Source: Chitinophagaceae bacterium (lineage in GTDB: Bacteria > Bacteroidota > Bacteroidia > Chitinophagales > Chitinophagaceae). From it: a stretch of DNA of 64,000 nt. This document shows positions 7,954-15,696 of the stretch, piece by piece (position 1 is the first letter of the stretch; every line of letters begins with the position of its first letter). A model generated the notes under the pieces. That model searched no databases, was not told where the DNA came from, and was given only the letters and a program-made list of their open reading frames with translations. A program made the translations under genes and the position numbers. The stretch lies in NCBI GenBank assembly GCA_947454155.1, contig CANGIT010000007.1, positions 62,001-126,000 on the forward strand, written 5' to 3'.

Positions 7954-8688
7954 ATGAAAAAATACAAGTGGCTTATCTATGTTTTGTTTTTTGGGCTGCT
8001 GCTCACCGGATTTTTGTTGGCAATTGTAGACGAGCGTCCATTTCATGAATCCAAACTGAAAGTCATCAATCCCAATATTCCCGAATTTCACTTCACCGAC
8101 CAAAACGGGAAGCCTTTCACCAAAAAAAACACCGACGGAAAAGTATATGTGGCGGCATATTTCTTCACCACCTGCAGAGGTATTTGTCCTAAAATGAACA
8201 CCAGCATGCGCAGGGTTTACGACCGTTTCTGCAATGAGCCCGACTTTCTGATTGCCTCACATACATGCATGCCCGAAACCGACAGCGTGCCACTTTTGAA
8301 AAAATATGAAGCCCGCATGCTCAATGGCAAACTGGAAAAAAGAGAAGATGGTTCTTACAAATTGATCAGCGACGGTAACGATTCTGTTTTTACCGGCGAC
8401 AACAAAAACTGGTATTTCTTAACAGGCGACAAAGCCGAACTATATAAACTGGCGCGACAGGGTTATATCATCGACAATGGTAAACCAGACAGCACACAGC
8501 TTATCGCCGACCAGTTCATCCATACCCAGTTCTTTGCGCTGGTGGACAGATATGGCCGGGTACGGGGCATCTATGATGGACTGAATGAAGCTGAGGTAGA
8601 CAAACTGATGGCCGATATTCCCGAAATATTGCAAGAAAAAGTTGAAACCACAAGATTTGTCAACGGCTTCAGCAACTCACCCAACTAA
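7954..8688 (+). CDS. SCO1/SenC-type copper chaperone, membrane anchored
   Basis: The 244-residue protein has an N-terminal anchor (residues 7-25) and a thioredoxin-like SCO domain. The copper-binding pair is CRGIC (Cys74 and Cys78), followed by P as in the CxxxCP signature, with the partner histidine in FIHTQFFALVD. SCO proteins deliver copper or reduce cysteines for cytochrome oxidase assembly. A GTG at 7936 would add six residues, but I use the ATG at 7954 because it gives a normal basic N-terminus and lies after the promoter. The Fur-family gene follows 3 bp later, so the two are an operon. Confidence 0.92.
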   Translation: MKKYKWLIYVLFFGLLLTGFLLAIVDERPFHESKLKVINPNIPEFHFTDQNGKPFTKKNTDGKVYVAAYFFTTCRGICPKMNTSMRRVYDRFCNEPDFLIASHTCMPETDSVPLLKKYEARMLNGKLEKREDGSYKLISDGNDSVFTGDNKNWYFLTGDKAELYKLARQGYIIDNGKPDSTQLIADQFIHTQFFALVDRYGRVRGIYDGLNEAEVDKLMADIPEILQEKVETTRFVNGFSNSPN

Positions 8689-8691
8689 AAG

Positions 8692-9108
8692 ATGGATCAA
8701 AGCAAAAACATATTGAAAAGGAATGGCCTAAGTATCACGGAGGGTCGTAAACTGATACTTGAAATTTTCTTACAATCTATGGGTGCCCTATCGCATGCAG
8801 ATATCGAAAAAAGCGCCTCTGTGTCTTTAGACCGCGTGACAATTTACAGAACCTTGCAAACATTTGTAGACAGCGGCATCATCCACCAGATACCCACTAC
8901 CGACAATACCATCCTTTATGCCTTGTGCAAAGATTCCTGTGAGGCTGGACATCACCACGACAATCATGTGCATTTCATTTGTATGGAATGTGAAAAAACC
9001 ATCTGTATGGATGAGGTGATTGTGCCCAAAGTGCAGTTGCCAAAAGGTTTTGAGCCTGTCAACGCTGCCATGGTGGTTAAGGGCATGTGCAGCGATTGCC
9101 ACAATTGA
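8692..9108 (+). CDS. Fur-family transcriptional regulator (Zur-like)
   Basis: A 138-residue metalloregulator. The winged helix has the recognition segment DRVTIYRTLQTF (47-58). The dimerisation part has a His-rich stretch (GHHHDNHVHF, 87-96) and two CxxC pairs, Cys97/Cys100 and Cys133/Cys136, which form the structural zinc site. The lack of the usual iron-Fur HHDH context and the pairing with MerC and SCO genes favour a Zur-like or other metal role, but the metal cannot be read from sequence. It starts 3 bp after the SCO gene. The TTGCAA palindrome at 7873-7889 is its likely target. Confidence 0.9.
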   Translation: MDQSKNILKRNGLSITEGRKLILEIFLQSMGALSHADIEKSASVSLDRVTIYRTLQTFVDSGIIHQIPTTDNTILYALCKDSCEAGHHHDNHVHFICMECEKTICMDEVIVPKVQLPKGFEPVNAAMVVKGMCSDCHN

Positions 9109-9131
9109 TGACTATGAAAGAAGCCGTCGTC

Positions 9132-10850
9132 TTACAGTTTGCCCATTTCTGATTTTACAAAATCCATCAGCACTTTTATTTTCTCGGGAGAGAAATCAAA
9201 TGATAACCCAGCTGCTTCATAAAGTTCGGGCAGGGTTTTGGTTCCTCCGAGGCTTAGCACTTTGCAATAATTTTCAATGGCCTGCTGCGGGTTTTGTTTG
9301 TATTGCATCCACATGCCGATGGCGCCTAATTGAGCGATGCCGTATTCGATATAATAGAAAGGCACTTCAAACAGGTGCAACTGTCTTTGCCATGCGTTGC
9401 TGCGATAAGTTTCCAATCCGCTGAAATCTATCACTTCATCTTTGAATTCGGAGAGGATGTCCATCCAGGCTTTGGTTCTATCTTCATACGTATGGGAAGG
9501 ATGGCTGTAGATCCAATGCTGGAATTTGTCGATTACGGCAATCCAGGGAAAGATGGTGATCACTCTTTCCAATTGATGTTCTTTGGCTCTTTTCAAATCG
9601 TCGTCATTGTCGAAGAAAGAGGCCCAATGATCCATGGTGAACAACTCCATCGCCATACTGGCCACTTCGGCAATCTCCATGGGATATTCTTTGAAGCCGC
9701 TGAGCTCCAAATGATGAGCCAGGAATGAATGAACCGCATGTCCACCTTCATGCACCATGGTGGTGACATCGTGCATCTGACCGGCCGCATTCATGAAGAT
9801 GAACGGAGCGCCGCTTTCGGCTAACGGACAATTATAGCCGCCGGGTGCTTTGCCCAATCTGCTTTCGAGATCGAGGTGCTTCATCTCTTTCATTTTCGAC
9901 AGACAGTCGCCAAAGAAAGGATTCAACAAGTTGAAACAAGCGATGGATTTATTGAGCAGCTCTTCGCCTGTGTTGAAAGGCTGCAGCGGTTGAACTCCCT
10001 CGGCTTCGGCTTCCAGATCCCAGGGACGTAGCTGATCTACACCCAAAGCCGCTTTTTTCTTGCGGTAGATCTCATTCACCAGTGGCAGCACATGCAATTT
10101 GACCGCTTCATGAAACTGAAAGCAATCTTTTTTCTGATAATCAAATCGGCCAAGTTCCTTGAAACGGTAGGCGGTATAATTTTCAAAGCCCGCGTTCAGG
10201 GCTGTTTGGTTTCTGTTTTCGGCCAGCTTGTCGAACAATGTATTCAAGGCAGAAGAATCCTGCAAACGGCGTTGCTGGATTTTATGGTAAACTTCTTCAC
10301 GCAGTTTACGGTCGTGACTTTGTAAAAATTTTCCGGCTTGTTGCAGCGTGTACACTTGTCCGTTTACCTCCACGGTCATAGCTCCGGTAATTTGTCCGTA
10401 TTGTTGTTGCATCACCGCCGATTCGGCCTGTAATGGAATATTCTCTTCCCTGAACAGCTCGATGCTTTTACGGATGTTTCTCAGGTAGGTGAAGTATGTT
10501 TGATGATCCAGTTGGTCTGCACAGGGCGCCGACAGCAATTTTTTGTTCAACGCATCCGCATAGGGCTGGATTTTGGGCTGAATCTCCATGCAGAAAAAGT
10601 TAAACGCTTCTTCCAGCGCTTTATCTCTGGTATCGCAGGTCATTTTGATTTGACGCCAGCACGCATCCTCACTGATGGCGGCCTCCAGTTCGCTTTGGTC
10701 TTTCAGCCATTGCTCCAGTTGTGACAAGTTGCTGATATCGCGATCAAGCAGATTTTTAAAAAACGGCTCCAGCGCTGCCCAGTCGGTAATGACAAAAGAT
10801 GCCGGAAGGAAAGTTCTTTTGAGCTTGGTGATGTTGGCGGTATAGTTCAT
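9132..10850 (-). CDS. M3 family oligoendopeptidase (PepF-like)
   Basis: A 572-residue cytosolic zinc peptidase with the M3 active-site motif HEGGH in MVHEGGHAVHSF, followed about 28 residues later by the zinc ligand Glu (ameVASMAMELF region). The all-helical N-terminal half fits oligoendopeptidase F-like proteins, and the length is typical for the family. It should cleave short cytoplasmic peptides. No signal peptide is present. The gene is convergent with the Fur-family gene, 23 bp away. Confidence 0.95.
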   Translation of the reverse strand: MNYTANITKLKRTFLPASFVITDWAALEPFFKNLLDRDISNLSQLEQWLKDQSELEAAISEDACWRQIKMTCDTRDKALEEAFNFFCMEIQPKIQPYADALNKKLLSAPCADQLDHQTYFTYLRNIRKSIELFREENIPLQAESAVMQQQYGQITGAMTVEVNGQVYTLQQAGKFLQSHDRKLREEVYHKIQQRRLQDSSALNTLFDKLAENRNQTALNAGFENYTAYRFKELGRFDYQKKDCFQFHEAVKLHVLPLVNEIYRKKKAALGVDQLRPWDLEAEAEGVQPLQPFNTGEELLNKSIACFNLLNPFFGDCLSKMKEMKHLDLESRLGKAPGGYNCPLAESGAPFIFMNAAGQMHDVTTMVHEGGHAVHSFLAHHLELSGFKEYPMEIAEVASMAMELFTMDHWASFFDNDDDLKRAKEHQLERVITIFPWIAVIDKFQHWIYSHPSHTYEDRTKAWMDILSEFKDEVIDFSGLETYRSNAWQRQLHLFEVPFYYIEYGIAQLGAIGMWMQYKQNPQQAIENYCKVLSLGGTKTLPELYEAAGLSFDFSPEKIKVLMDFVKSEMGKL

Positions 10851-10855
10851 AATAT

Positions 10856-10875
10856 AAAAATCCGCCAGAGGCGGA
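10856..10875 (-). terminator. Rho-independent terminator after the DUF5606 gene
   Basis: On the minus strand TCCGCC, a 3-nt loop and GGCGGA form a G+C-rich stem followed by TTTTT. It lies between the end of the DUF5606 gene (10912) and the start of the M3 peptidase gene (10850). Confidence 0.7.
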
Positions 10876-10911
10876 ATATTTATTTTGTGTTGAATTATTT
10901 TAAAAAAGGCA

Positions 10912-11424
10912 TTAAGCCATTTTACGCGGTGCGTTCACTTTTTTTGCCGGTGCGTTTTTCACTGCTTTGGGAGCGGCTTGCGCGGTAGAGGCCACTGTTT
11001 TCTTTTCAGCAATCGGTTCCTGATTTTCTTCGCCTGCTGATTCCGAAAGTTTGATGTCGATATTGTTTTTGCTGATGATTTCGAACCATTTGATCATCTT
11101 TTTCATATCACTGCCGTAAACTCTTTCGAAATCCATGGTTGGAAATACTTTCCCAAAATAGTTTTTGATGTCGGAAACATTACCTGCATCGGGCAAAGCT
11201 TCACTGCTGTTTTTCATGGCAAGAAAAACTTCCGAAAGATTTACATTATCACCTGTTGTGTATACTTCAATACTTTCGATGTGAGAGAAGGTGTGTACTC
11301 TGTTGCTTACAAATTTGGTACTTTTGTCTTCCAATGAGCGAACCAATCCGCCATCGGCTTTGGATGAAATCAACTCGAACAATCCGCCAAGTCCGGTTAC
11401 GGCAACTAACTTATTATATTCCAT
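10912..11424 (-). CDS. DUF5606 domain protein
   Basis: A 170-residue cytosolic protein beginning MEYNKLVAVTGLGGLFELIS, which matches the start of the Bacteroidota-specific DUF5606 family. The globular part runs to about residue 125 and includes KNYFGKVFPTMDFERVY and SDMKKMIKWFEIL-like segments. The tail (about 135-170) is Ala/Lys/Pro-rich and probably disordered (KKTVASTAQAAPKAVK). The function of the family is not known to me. The gene has its own terminator downstream. Confidence 0.85.
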   Translation of the reverse strand: MEYNKLVAVTGLGGLFELISSKADGGLVRSLEDKSTKFVSNRVHTFSHIESIEVYTTGDNVNLSEVFLAMKNSSEALPDAGNVSDIKNYFGKVFPTMDFERVYGSDMKKMIKWFEIISKNNIDIKLSESAGEENQEPIAEKKTVASTAQAAPKAVKNAPAKKVNAPRKMA

Positions 11425-11537
11425 ATTTGTTTTTTTGAGTCCGCAAGATAATTGTAAATCATCAAAACAAATGACCTCTTATCATAAAAAAAATATAATG
11501 CCCGACCGGCATAGCCGTTCTCTGAAAACACTTTACA

Positions 11538-14393
11538 ATGAAAAAATCTATTTTATTTCTGCTCACACTAACACTTGTCAGCCTCTCGTCAATTGCCCAG
11601 AATAATACAACTAAAATTGCAGTGATGGAAAAGCTGAAACAGCATTGGCTGAAAGGTGCCACTGTCAGTGTATTTGAAAAAAGCCAATTGATAAAAGTGG
11701 GCATTACAGACTCCGACGGATTTTTCGAAATCAGCAATTTAAAAGCCGGAGAATTCAACGTAAAAGTCACCTGTGTTGGCTTCAAAGAAGCCGCTAAAGA
11801 CATCACCGTTAAAGCAGACGATAATTCAACCATTTTCATTTTGATGGAACCTGCCGGTGAGTCACTGGCCAATGTAACCATCATTTCAAAAGTACCTCCT
11901 GTTGGTCAGAAGGACGACACCACACAATACAGTGCCAAAGAATACAAGGTGAATCCGGATGCCACTTCAGAAGACCTGATAAAGAAAATGCCTGGAATCA
12001 CTGTAGATAAATCCGGGACAGTGACCGCACATGGCGAGCAAGTAAAAAAAGTGACAGTTGACGGCAAAGATTTTTTTGGAGACGATGCCACTTCCGCCTT
12101 GAAAAATCTTCCGGCCAGTGTGGTGGATAAGATACAGGTTTTCGACAAGCTTAGCGACCAGGCTCAACTCACAGGCATCGATGATGGCAATTCGCAGAAG
12201 ACCATCAACATCATCACCAAAGCCGGCATTCAAAATGCGCAGTTTGGCAGGATATACGCCGGCGGTGGCAATGACTCCAAATATTCGGGGGGAGGTAATT
12301 TGAGTTTTTTCAAAAACGAAAGAAGAGTTTCTGTGGTTGGAAATTTCAACAACATCAACCAGCAAAACTTCGGATCGCAGGATCTGCTGGGCATTACCGG
12401 CAGCAACAACAATAACCAAAGCAGAATGGGAATGAGTAGCGGCAGAGGACCTGGCGGCAGTTCTTCCGAGTCGTTTACCGTAGGGCCTTCCAGTGGCATC
12501 AGTACCACCAATGCTGCAGGCTTGAATTACAATGACAAATGGGGGAAATTCACCACCATTACCGGAAGTTATTTCTTCAACAACAGCATCAACGACAACA
12601 CTTCCATCACCAATACAAGGATTCTGGAAGGCGGACAAACCACTTATCAGCAAAGTGATGCCCGTGCAGTCAACAACAATCATCGCATCAATGCCCGTGT
12701 AGAAATCAAACTCGACTCCAGCAACATGCTTTTCATCATCCCTAATCTCAGTTTCCAAACCAACAACACCGATAAGTTCACCGGATTGAAAAGCTATATC
12801 CAGCCCGATGATTCGCTTTACAATTCCCATTCCAACACCAGCAACGACAAAAACGGTTACAATCTCAGAAACAACATCATGTACCGCCATACTTTCAAAA
12901 AGAAAGGAAGAATTTTTTCGGCGGGATGGAATACCGTACTGACAAAAAACGATGGCAACTCGCTGATTGATGGCGTCTATCGTTTTTACGACAACGCCAC
13001 CTTCCCATTGCCTACCGATTCTATCCAGCAGCAAGACGGATTCAATAACACTAACAGCTATACGCTTTCGGGCAATCTGAGCTACAACGAACCGCTGGAT
13101 AAAGAAGGCAAAAGCCAGCTGCAGTTCGAATACAATCCTTCCTTTCAAAGAAGCCATGCCGACCAGCAGACCTTCACCAACAAAGGGCTTCCGTTTAAAT
13201 CATTCGATACCACGCTCTCCAATCTATTCGACAACGACATCCTTACCCATAATGGCGGCGTCACCTATCGCATCTCTCCCTCGAAAGATGAACAATTCGC
13301 AGTGGGTGTCAGTTACCAGCAAACAGCCCTCAACAGCAATAGGCTGTTTCCCACCAAAACCAATGTAGACCAGACTTTCCGCAATTTTCTGCCGAACGCC
13401 TACTGGAGAAAGAAACTTTCCAAGCAAGCCAATGTTAGATTTTTTTACAGGGCTTCCACCAATTTTCCGTCAATCAATCAGTTGCAGGATGTAGTGAACT
13501 TAAGCAACCCTGTAAACGTGAGCAGCGGCAACAAAGATTTGCAGCAATCTTACACTCATTATCTTGGAGGAAGATATACCTATACCAACAACAAAACCGG
13601 CAGGAGTTGGTTTGGTGGTTTTTTCATGCAAGTGGCCTCTGCTTACATCTCCAATGCCACTTATATTTTACAACAAGATTCCATGATTGCACATGATATC
13701 GTATTAAAAAAAGGGACACAACTCAACAAACCAGTTAATCTGGATGGTTACCAAAGCTTACGCTCTAACCTTACCTACAGCTTCCCTTTGAAATTCATCA
13801 AATCAAACATCAGTCTGAACGCCAACCTGAACTACTCTCAACTTCCCGGCCTGGTGAATTATGTCAACACAACTACGAAAACCTATCAATATTCATTAGG
13901 GACGGTATTGTCCAGCAACATCAGCGAGTATGTTGATTACAACATCAACTATATGGCCAACATCAACCTTACACAAACAAGCGGTGCTACTGTAAGCAAC
14001 AACAACTATGTCAATCACAATCTAACGGCTACGCTTAACCTTTTGAGTAAAAAAGGATGGTTTGTGTCAAACGAATTGAACTATCAGCGCTTTCAGGGTC
14101 TTACCGGCGGATTCAACCAGACTTTCACTTTGTGGAATGCAGCCATCGGAAAGAAGTTCATGAAAAGTAAAGCTGCTGAATTTAAAATCTCCTGTTTCGA
14201 CATCCTGAAACAGAATCAAAGCATCAGCAGGAACATCACCAGTACTTACATAGAAGATGCACAAAGCAAAGTGCTGAGCCGTTATTTCATGGCCACGTTC
14301 AGTTATAACCTGAAAAATTTCGGCAAGGCGAAGAAGGCTGCCACCAAAGAAGAAGAGTTTATCCAGCCTGTAGGATATCCATCGAGGTACTAA
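11538..14393 (+). CDS. Outer-membrane beta-barrel protein (TonB-receptor-like)
   Basis: A 951-residue exported protein. The signal peptide ends at SIAQ (about residue 21). A carboxypeptidase-regulatory-like beta sandwich follows (about 30-110, with GATVSVFEKS and GFFEISNLKAGEFNVKVTC). A plug-like domain follows (about 135-230, DLIKKMPGITVDKSGTVTAHG, VTVDGKDFFGDD, NIITKAG). The rest is a large barrel with many alternating polar strands. A Gly/Asn/Ser-rich insertion sits at about 290-320. It belongs to the OMP_b-brl_3 type, common in Bacteroidota, where the cargo is usually unknown. There is no SusD partner beside it. Confidence 0.88.
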   Translation: MKKSILFLLTLTLVSLSSIAQNNTTKIAVMEKLKQHWLKGATVSVFEKSQLIKVGITDSDGFFEISNLKAGEFNVKVTCVGFKEAAKDITVKADDNSTIFILMEPAGESLANVTIISKVPPVGQKDDTTQYSAKEYKVNPDATSEDLIKKMPGITVDKSGTVTAHGEQVKKVTVDGKDFFGDDATSALKNLPASVVDKIQVFDKLSDQAQLTGIDDGNSQKTINIITKAGIQNAQFGRIYAGGGNDSKYSGGGNLSFFKNERRVSVVGNFNNINQQNFGSQDLLGITGSNNNNQSRMGMSSGRGPGGSSSESFTVGPSSGISTTNAAGLNYNDKWGKFTTITGSYFFNNSINDNTSITNTRILEGGQTTYQQSDARAVNNNHRINARVEIKLDSSNMLFIIPNLSFQTNNTDKFTGLKSYIQPDDSLYNSHSNTSNDKNGYNLRNNIMYRHTFKKKGRIFSAGWNTVLTKNDGNSLIDGVYRFYDNATFPLPTDSIQQQDGFNNTNSYTLSGNLSYNEPLDKEGKSQLQFEYNPSFQRSHADQQTFTNKGLPFKSFDTTLSNLFDNDILTHNGGVTYRISPSKDEQFAVGVSYQQTALNSNRLFPTKTNVDQTFRNFLPNAYWRKKLSKQANVRFFYRASTNFPSINQLQDVVNLSNPVNVSSGNKDLQQSYTHYLGGRYTYTNNKTGRSWFGGFFMQVASAYISNATYILQQDSMIAHDIVLKKGTQLNKPVNLDGYQSLRSNLTYSFPLKFIKSNISLNANLNYSQLPGLVNYVNTTTKTYQYSLGTVLSSNISEYVDYNINYMANINLTQTSGATVSNNNYVNHNLTATLNLLSKKGWFVSNELNYQRFQGLTGGFNQTFTLWNAAIGKKFMKSKAAEFKISCFDILKQNQSISRNITSTYIEDAQSKVLSRYFMATFSYNLKNFGKAKKAATKEEEFIQPVGYPSRY

Positions 14394-14453
14394 ACCCAAT
14401 GACGATACGGCTGTTTTGTAACATTTATCACCTACTGGAGCGGTTTGCCTTTT

Positions 14454-14461
14454 TACTTTTG
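14454..14461 (+). promoter_or_regulatory. -7 element of the OsmC/rhodanese operon
   Basis: TACTTTTG matches TAnnTTTG exactly and stands 26 bp before the ATG of the DUF2892 gene. I see no good -33 element at the usual distance. Confidence 0.45.
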
Positions 14462-14487
14462 TGTCATCATCATAAAACTTAAATGCT

Positions 14488-14694
14488 ATGAAAAAGAACA
14501 TGGGCACTAACGACAAAATCATCAGAATCATCATTGCCATTGTGATTTCGGTGTTGTATATGACACAAGTGATTACAGGAACACTCGCCATGGTTTTACT
14601 GGTCTTAGGTGGAATATTTTTATTGACCAGCCTAATCAACTTTTGTCCTCTTTACGTTCCCTTTGGCATCAATACCTGTAAATCAAAAAAATAA
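14488..14694 (+). CDS. DUF2892 (YgaP-like) small membrane protein
   Basis: A 68-residue protein with a basic start (MKKNMGTNDKIIRII) and two closely spaced membrane helices, ending SLINFCPLYVPFGINTCKSKK. The CPLYxPFGINT tail is the recognisable signature of DUF2892, the membrane part that in E. coli YgaP is fused to a rhodanese. Here the rhodanese is a separate gene three places downstream, which supports a joint role in sulfur transfer or export. It begins the operon; the OsmC gene starts 6 bp after its stop. Confidence 0.88.
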   Translation: MKKNMGTNDKIIRIIIAIVISVLYMTQVITGTLAMVLLVLGGIFLLTSLINFCPLYVPFGINTCKSKK

Positions 14695-14700
14695 TCATCC

Positions 14701-15165
14701 ATGGCAACACATGAAATAGAAACGCAGTGGATGGGTCAGATGCAGTTCAATGCTTTGGTGAACGGACATACCATCATCATGGATGCGCCCGAAAAATCGG
14801 GTGGTGCCGATTTGGGGCCTATTCCCAAACCCTTTGTACTGACTGCACTTTCGGGGTGTACGGGCATGGACATTATTGCGCTCCTCAAAAAACAAAACAA
14901 AGTGGTCAAGGACCTCGATATCAAAGTAACAGGCGAATTGAGCAAACAAGCACCCATAGAATATGTGCGTATTCACCTCCAATACATTTTTTTAGGGGAA
15001 GCCGATATCATGGCCGATGCCTTGAAAGCTGTTAATGATTCTCAGGAAAAATATTGTGGTGTCAGTCACATGCTGAAAAAAGCCCTTCCCATTACCTGGG
15101 AAGTTATTTATAACAGTGTGAGCATTTTTAACAACAAAACACATGAAGAAATTTCTTCTCAGTAA
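14701..15165 (+). CDS. OsmC family protein
   Basis: A 154-residue cytosolic protein of the OsmC/Ohr family. The two reactive cysteines appear in LSGCTGMD and KYCGVSHML, the usual positions for reduction of organic hydroperoxides or persulfides. The first strands carry the family hallmark GADLGPIPKPFVLTALSGC. Its neighbours (DUF2892, DUF6132, rhodanese) favour work on reactive sulfur species rather than peroxides alone, but this is inference. Its 3' end overlaps the DUF6132 gene by 23 bp, indicating translational coupling. Confidence 0.93.
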   Translation: MATHEIETQWMGQMQFNALVNGHTIIMDAPEKSGGADLGPIPKPFVLTALSGCTGMDIIALLKKQNKVVKDLDIKVTGELSKQAPIEYVRIHLQYIFLGEADIMADALKAVNDSQEKYCGVSHMLKKALPITWEVIYNSVSIFNNKTHEEISSQ

Positions 15166-15337
15166 CCTACTCATCATTTCAGGCATTTTGGCCGGTGCGG
15201 CAACGGGATTTCTTTACTGGAAATTTTACGGATGTACCCATGGCTGTGCCATCAAATCGAATCCTTACCTGATGACCCTTTACGGCATGCTGATGGGTGG
15301 ATTGTTATTCAGCTTTTTTAAAACAAAAAAACAATGA
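15143..15337 (+). CDS. DUF6132 small membrane protein
   Basis: A 64-residue product with two hydrophobic helices (about 4-26 and 44-58) and a short loop holding two cysteines in YGCTHGCAIKSNPY. The GCxxGCxIxSNP loop is typical of DUF6132 proteins, which are usually found between rhodanese and OsmC genes. The cysteines could take part in thiol or persulfide exchange at the membrane. It overlaps OsmC by 23 bp and the rhodanese by 4 bp (ATGA). Confidence 0.85.
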   Translation: MKKFLLSNLLIISGILAGAATGFLYWKFYGCTHGCAIKSNPYLMTLYGMLMGGLLFSFFKTKKQ

Positions 15338-15648
15338 TCAGATTCATCAAACAATTATTGGGATTGGGACCCAAAACAGATTACGCAACACTGGTAAAAA
15401 ACGGCGCGGTGATTGTAGACGTGAGAAGTAAAGGAGAGTACGCGGGCGGACATATCAAAGGGTCCATCAACATTCCCCTCGACCAGCTCAGCGCCAGCGT
15501 GGCCAAGCTGAAAGACAAAAACAAACCGGTGATTACCTGTTGTGCTTCAGGCATGCGCAGCGCATCGGCCAAAGGCCTATTAAAATCGCAAGGTTATACC
15601 GAAGTATACAACGGTGGCGGGTGGTATGGCTTGCAGGCAAAATTATAA
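15334..15648 (+). CDS. Single-domain rhodanese
   Basis: A 104-residue sulfurtransferase. Asp29 and Arg31 of VDVRSKGEYAGGHIKGSINIP and the active-site loop CASGMR with Cys70 match the rhodanese fold; an extra Cys69 precedes the catalytic cysteine. It can carry a persulfide and pass it on. It is the last gene of the DUF2892-OsmC-DUF6132-rhodanese operon, overlaps DUF6132 by 4 bp and is followed by a strong terminator. No signal peptide is clear; the first 12 residues are amphipathic. Confidence 0.95.
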   Translation: MIRFIKQLLGLGPKTDYATLVKNGAVIVDVRSKGEYAGGHIKGSINIPLDQLSASVAKLKDKNKPVITCCASGMRSASAKGLLKSQGYTEVYNGGGWYGLQAKL

Positions 15649-15663
15649 CCTCTATGAAAGAAG

Positions 15664-15696
15664 GCCGCGTTTTCAACAAGAGACGCGGCTTTTTTT
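15664..15696 (+). terminator. Rho-independent terminator of the rhodanese operon
   Basis: GCCGCGT (15664-15670) pairs with ACGCGGC (15683-15689) around a 12-nt loop, followed by a run of seven T. The T run touches the stop codon of the convergent ABC-F gene, so it may also help end that transcript. Confidence 0.85.

Noticed and set aside
11967..13157. 396-residue antisense frame inside the outer-membrane barrel gene
   Set aside because: The sense strand has a complete, motif-supported protein; the antisense frame is a by-product of its codon bias and has no recognisable motif.
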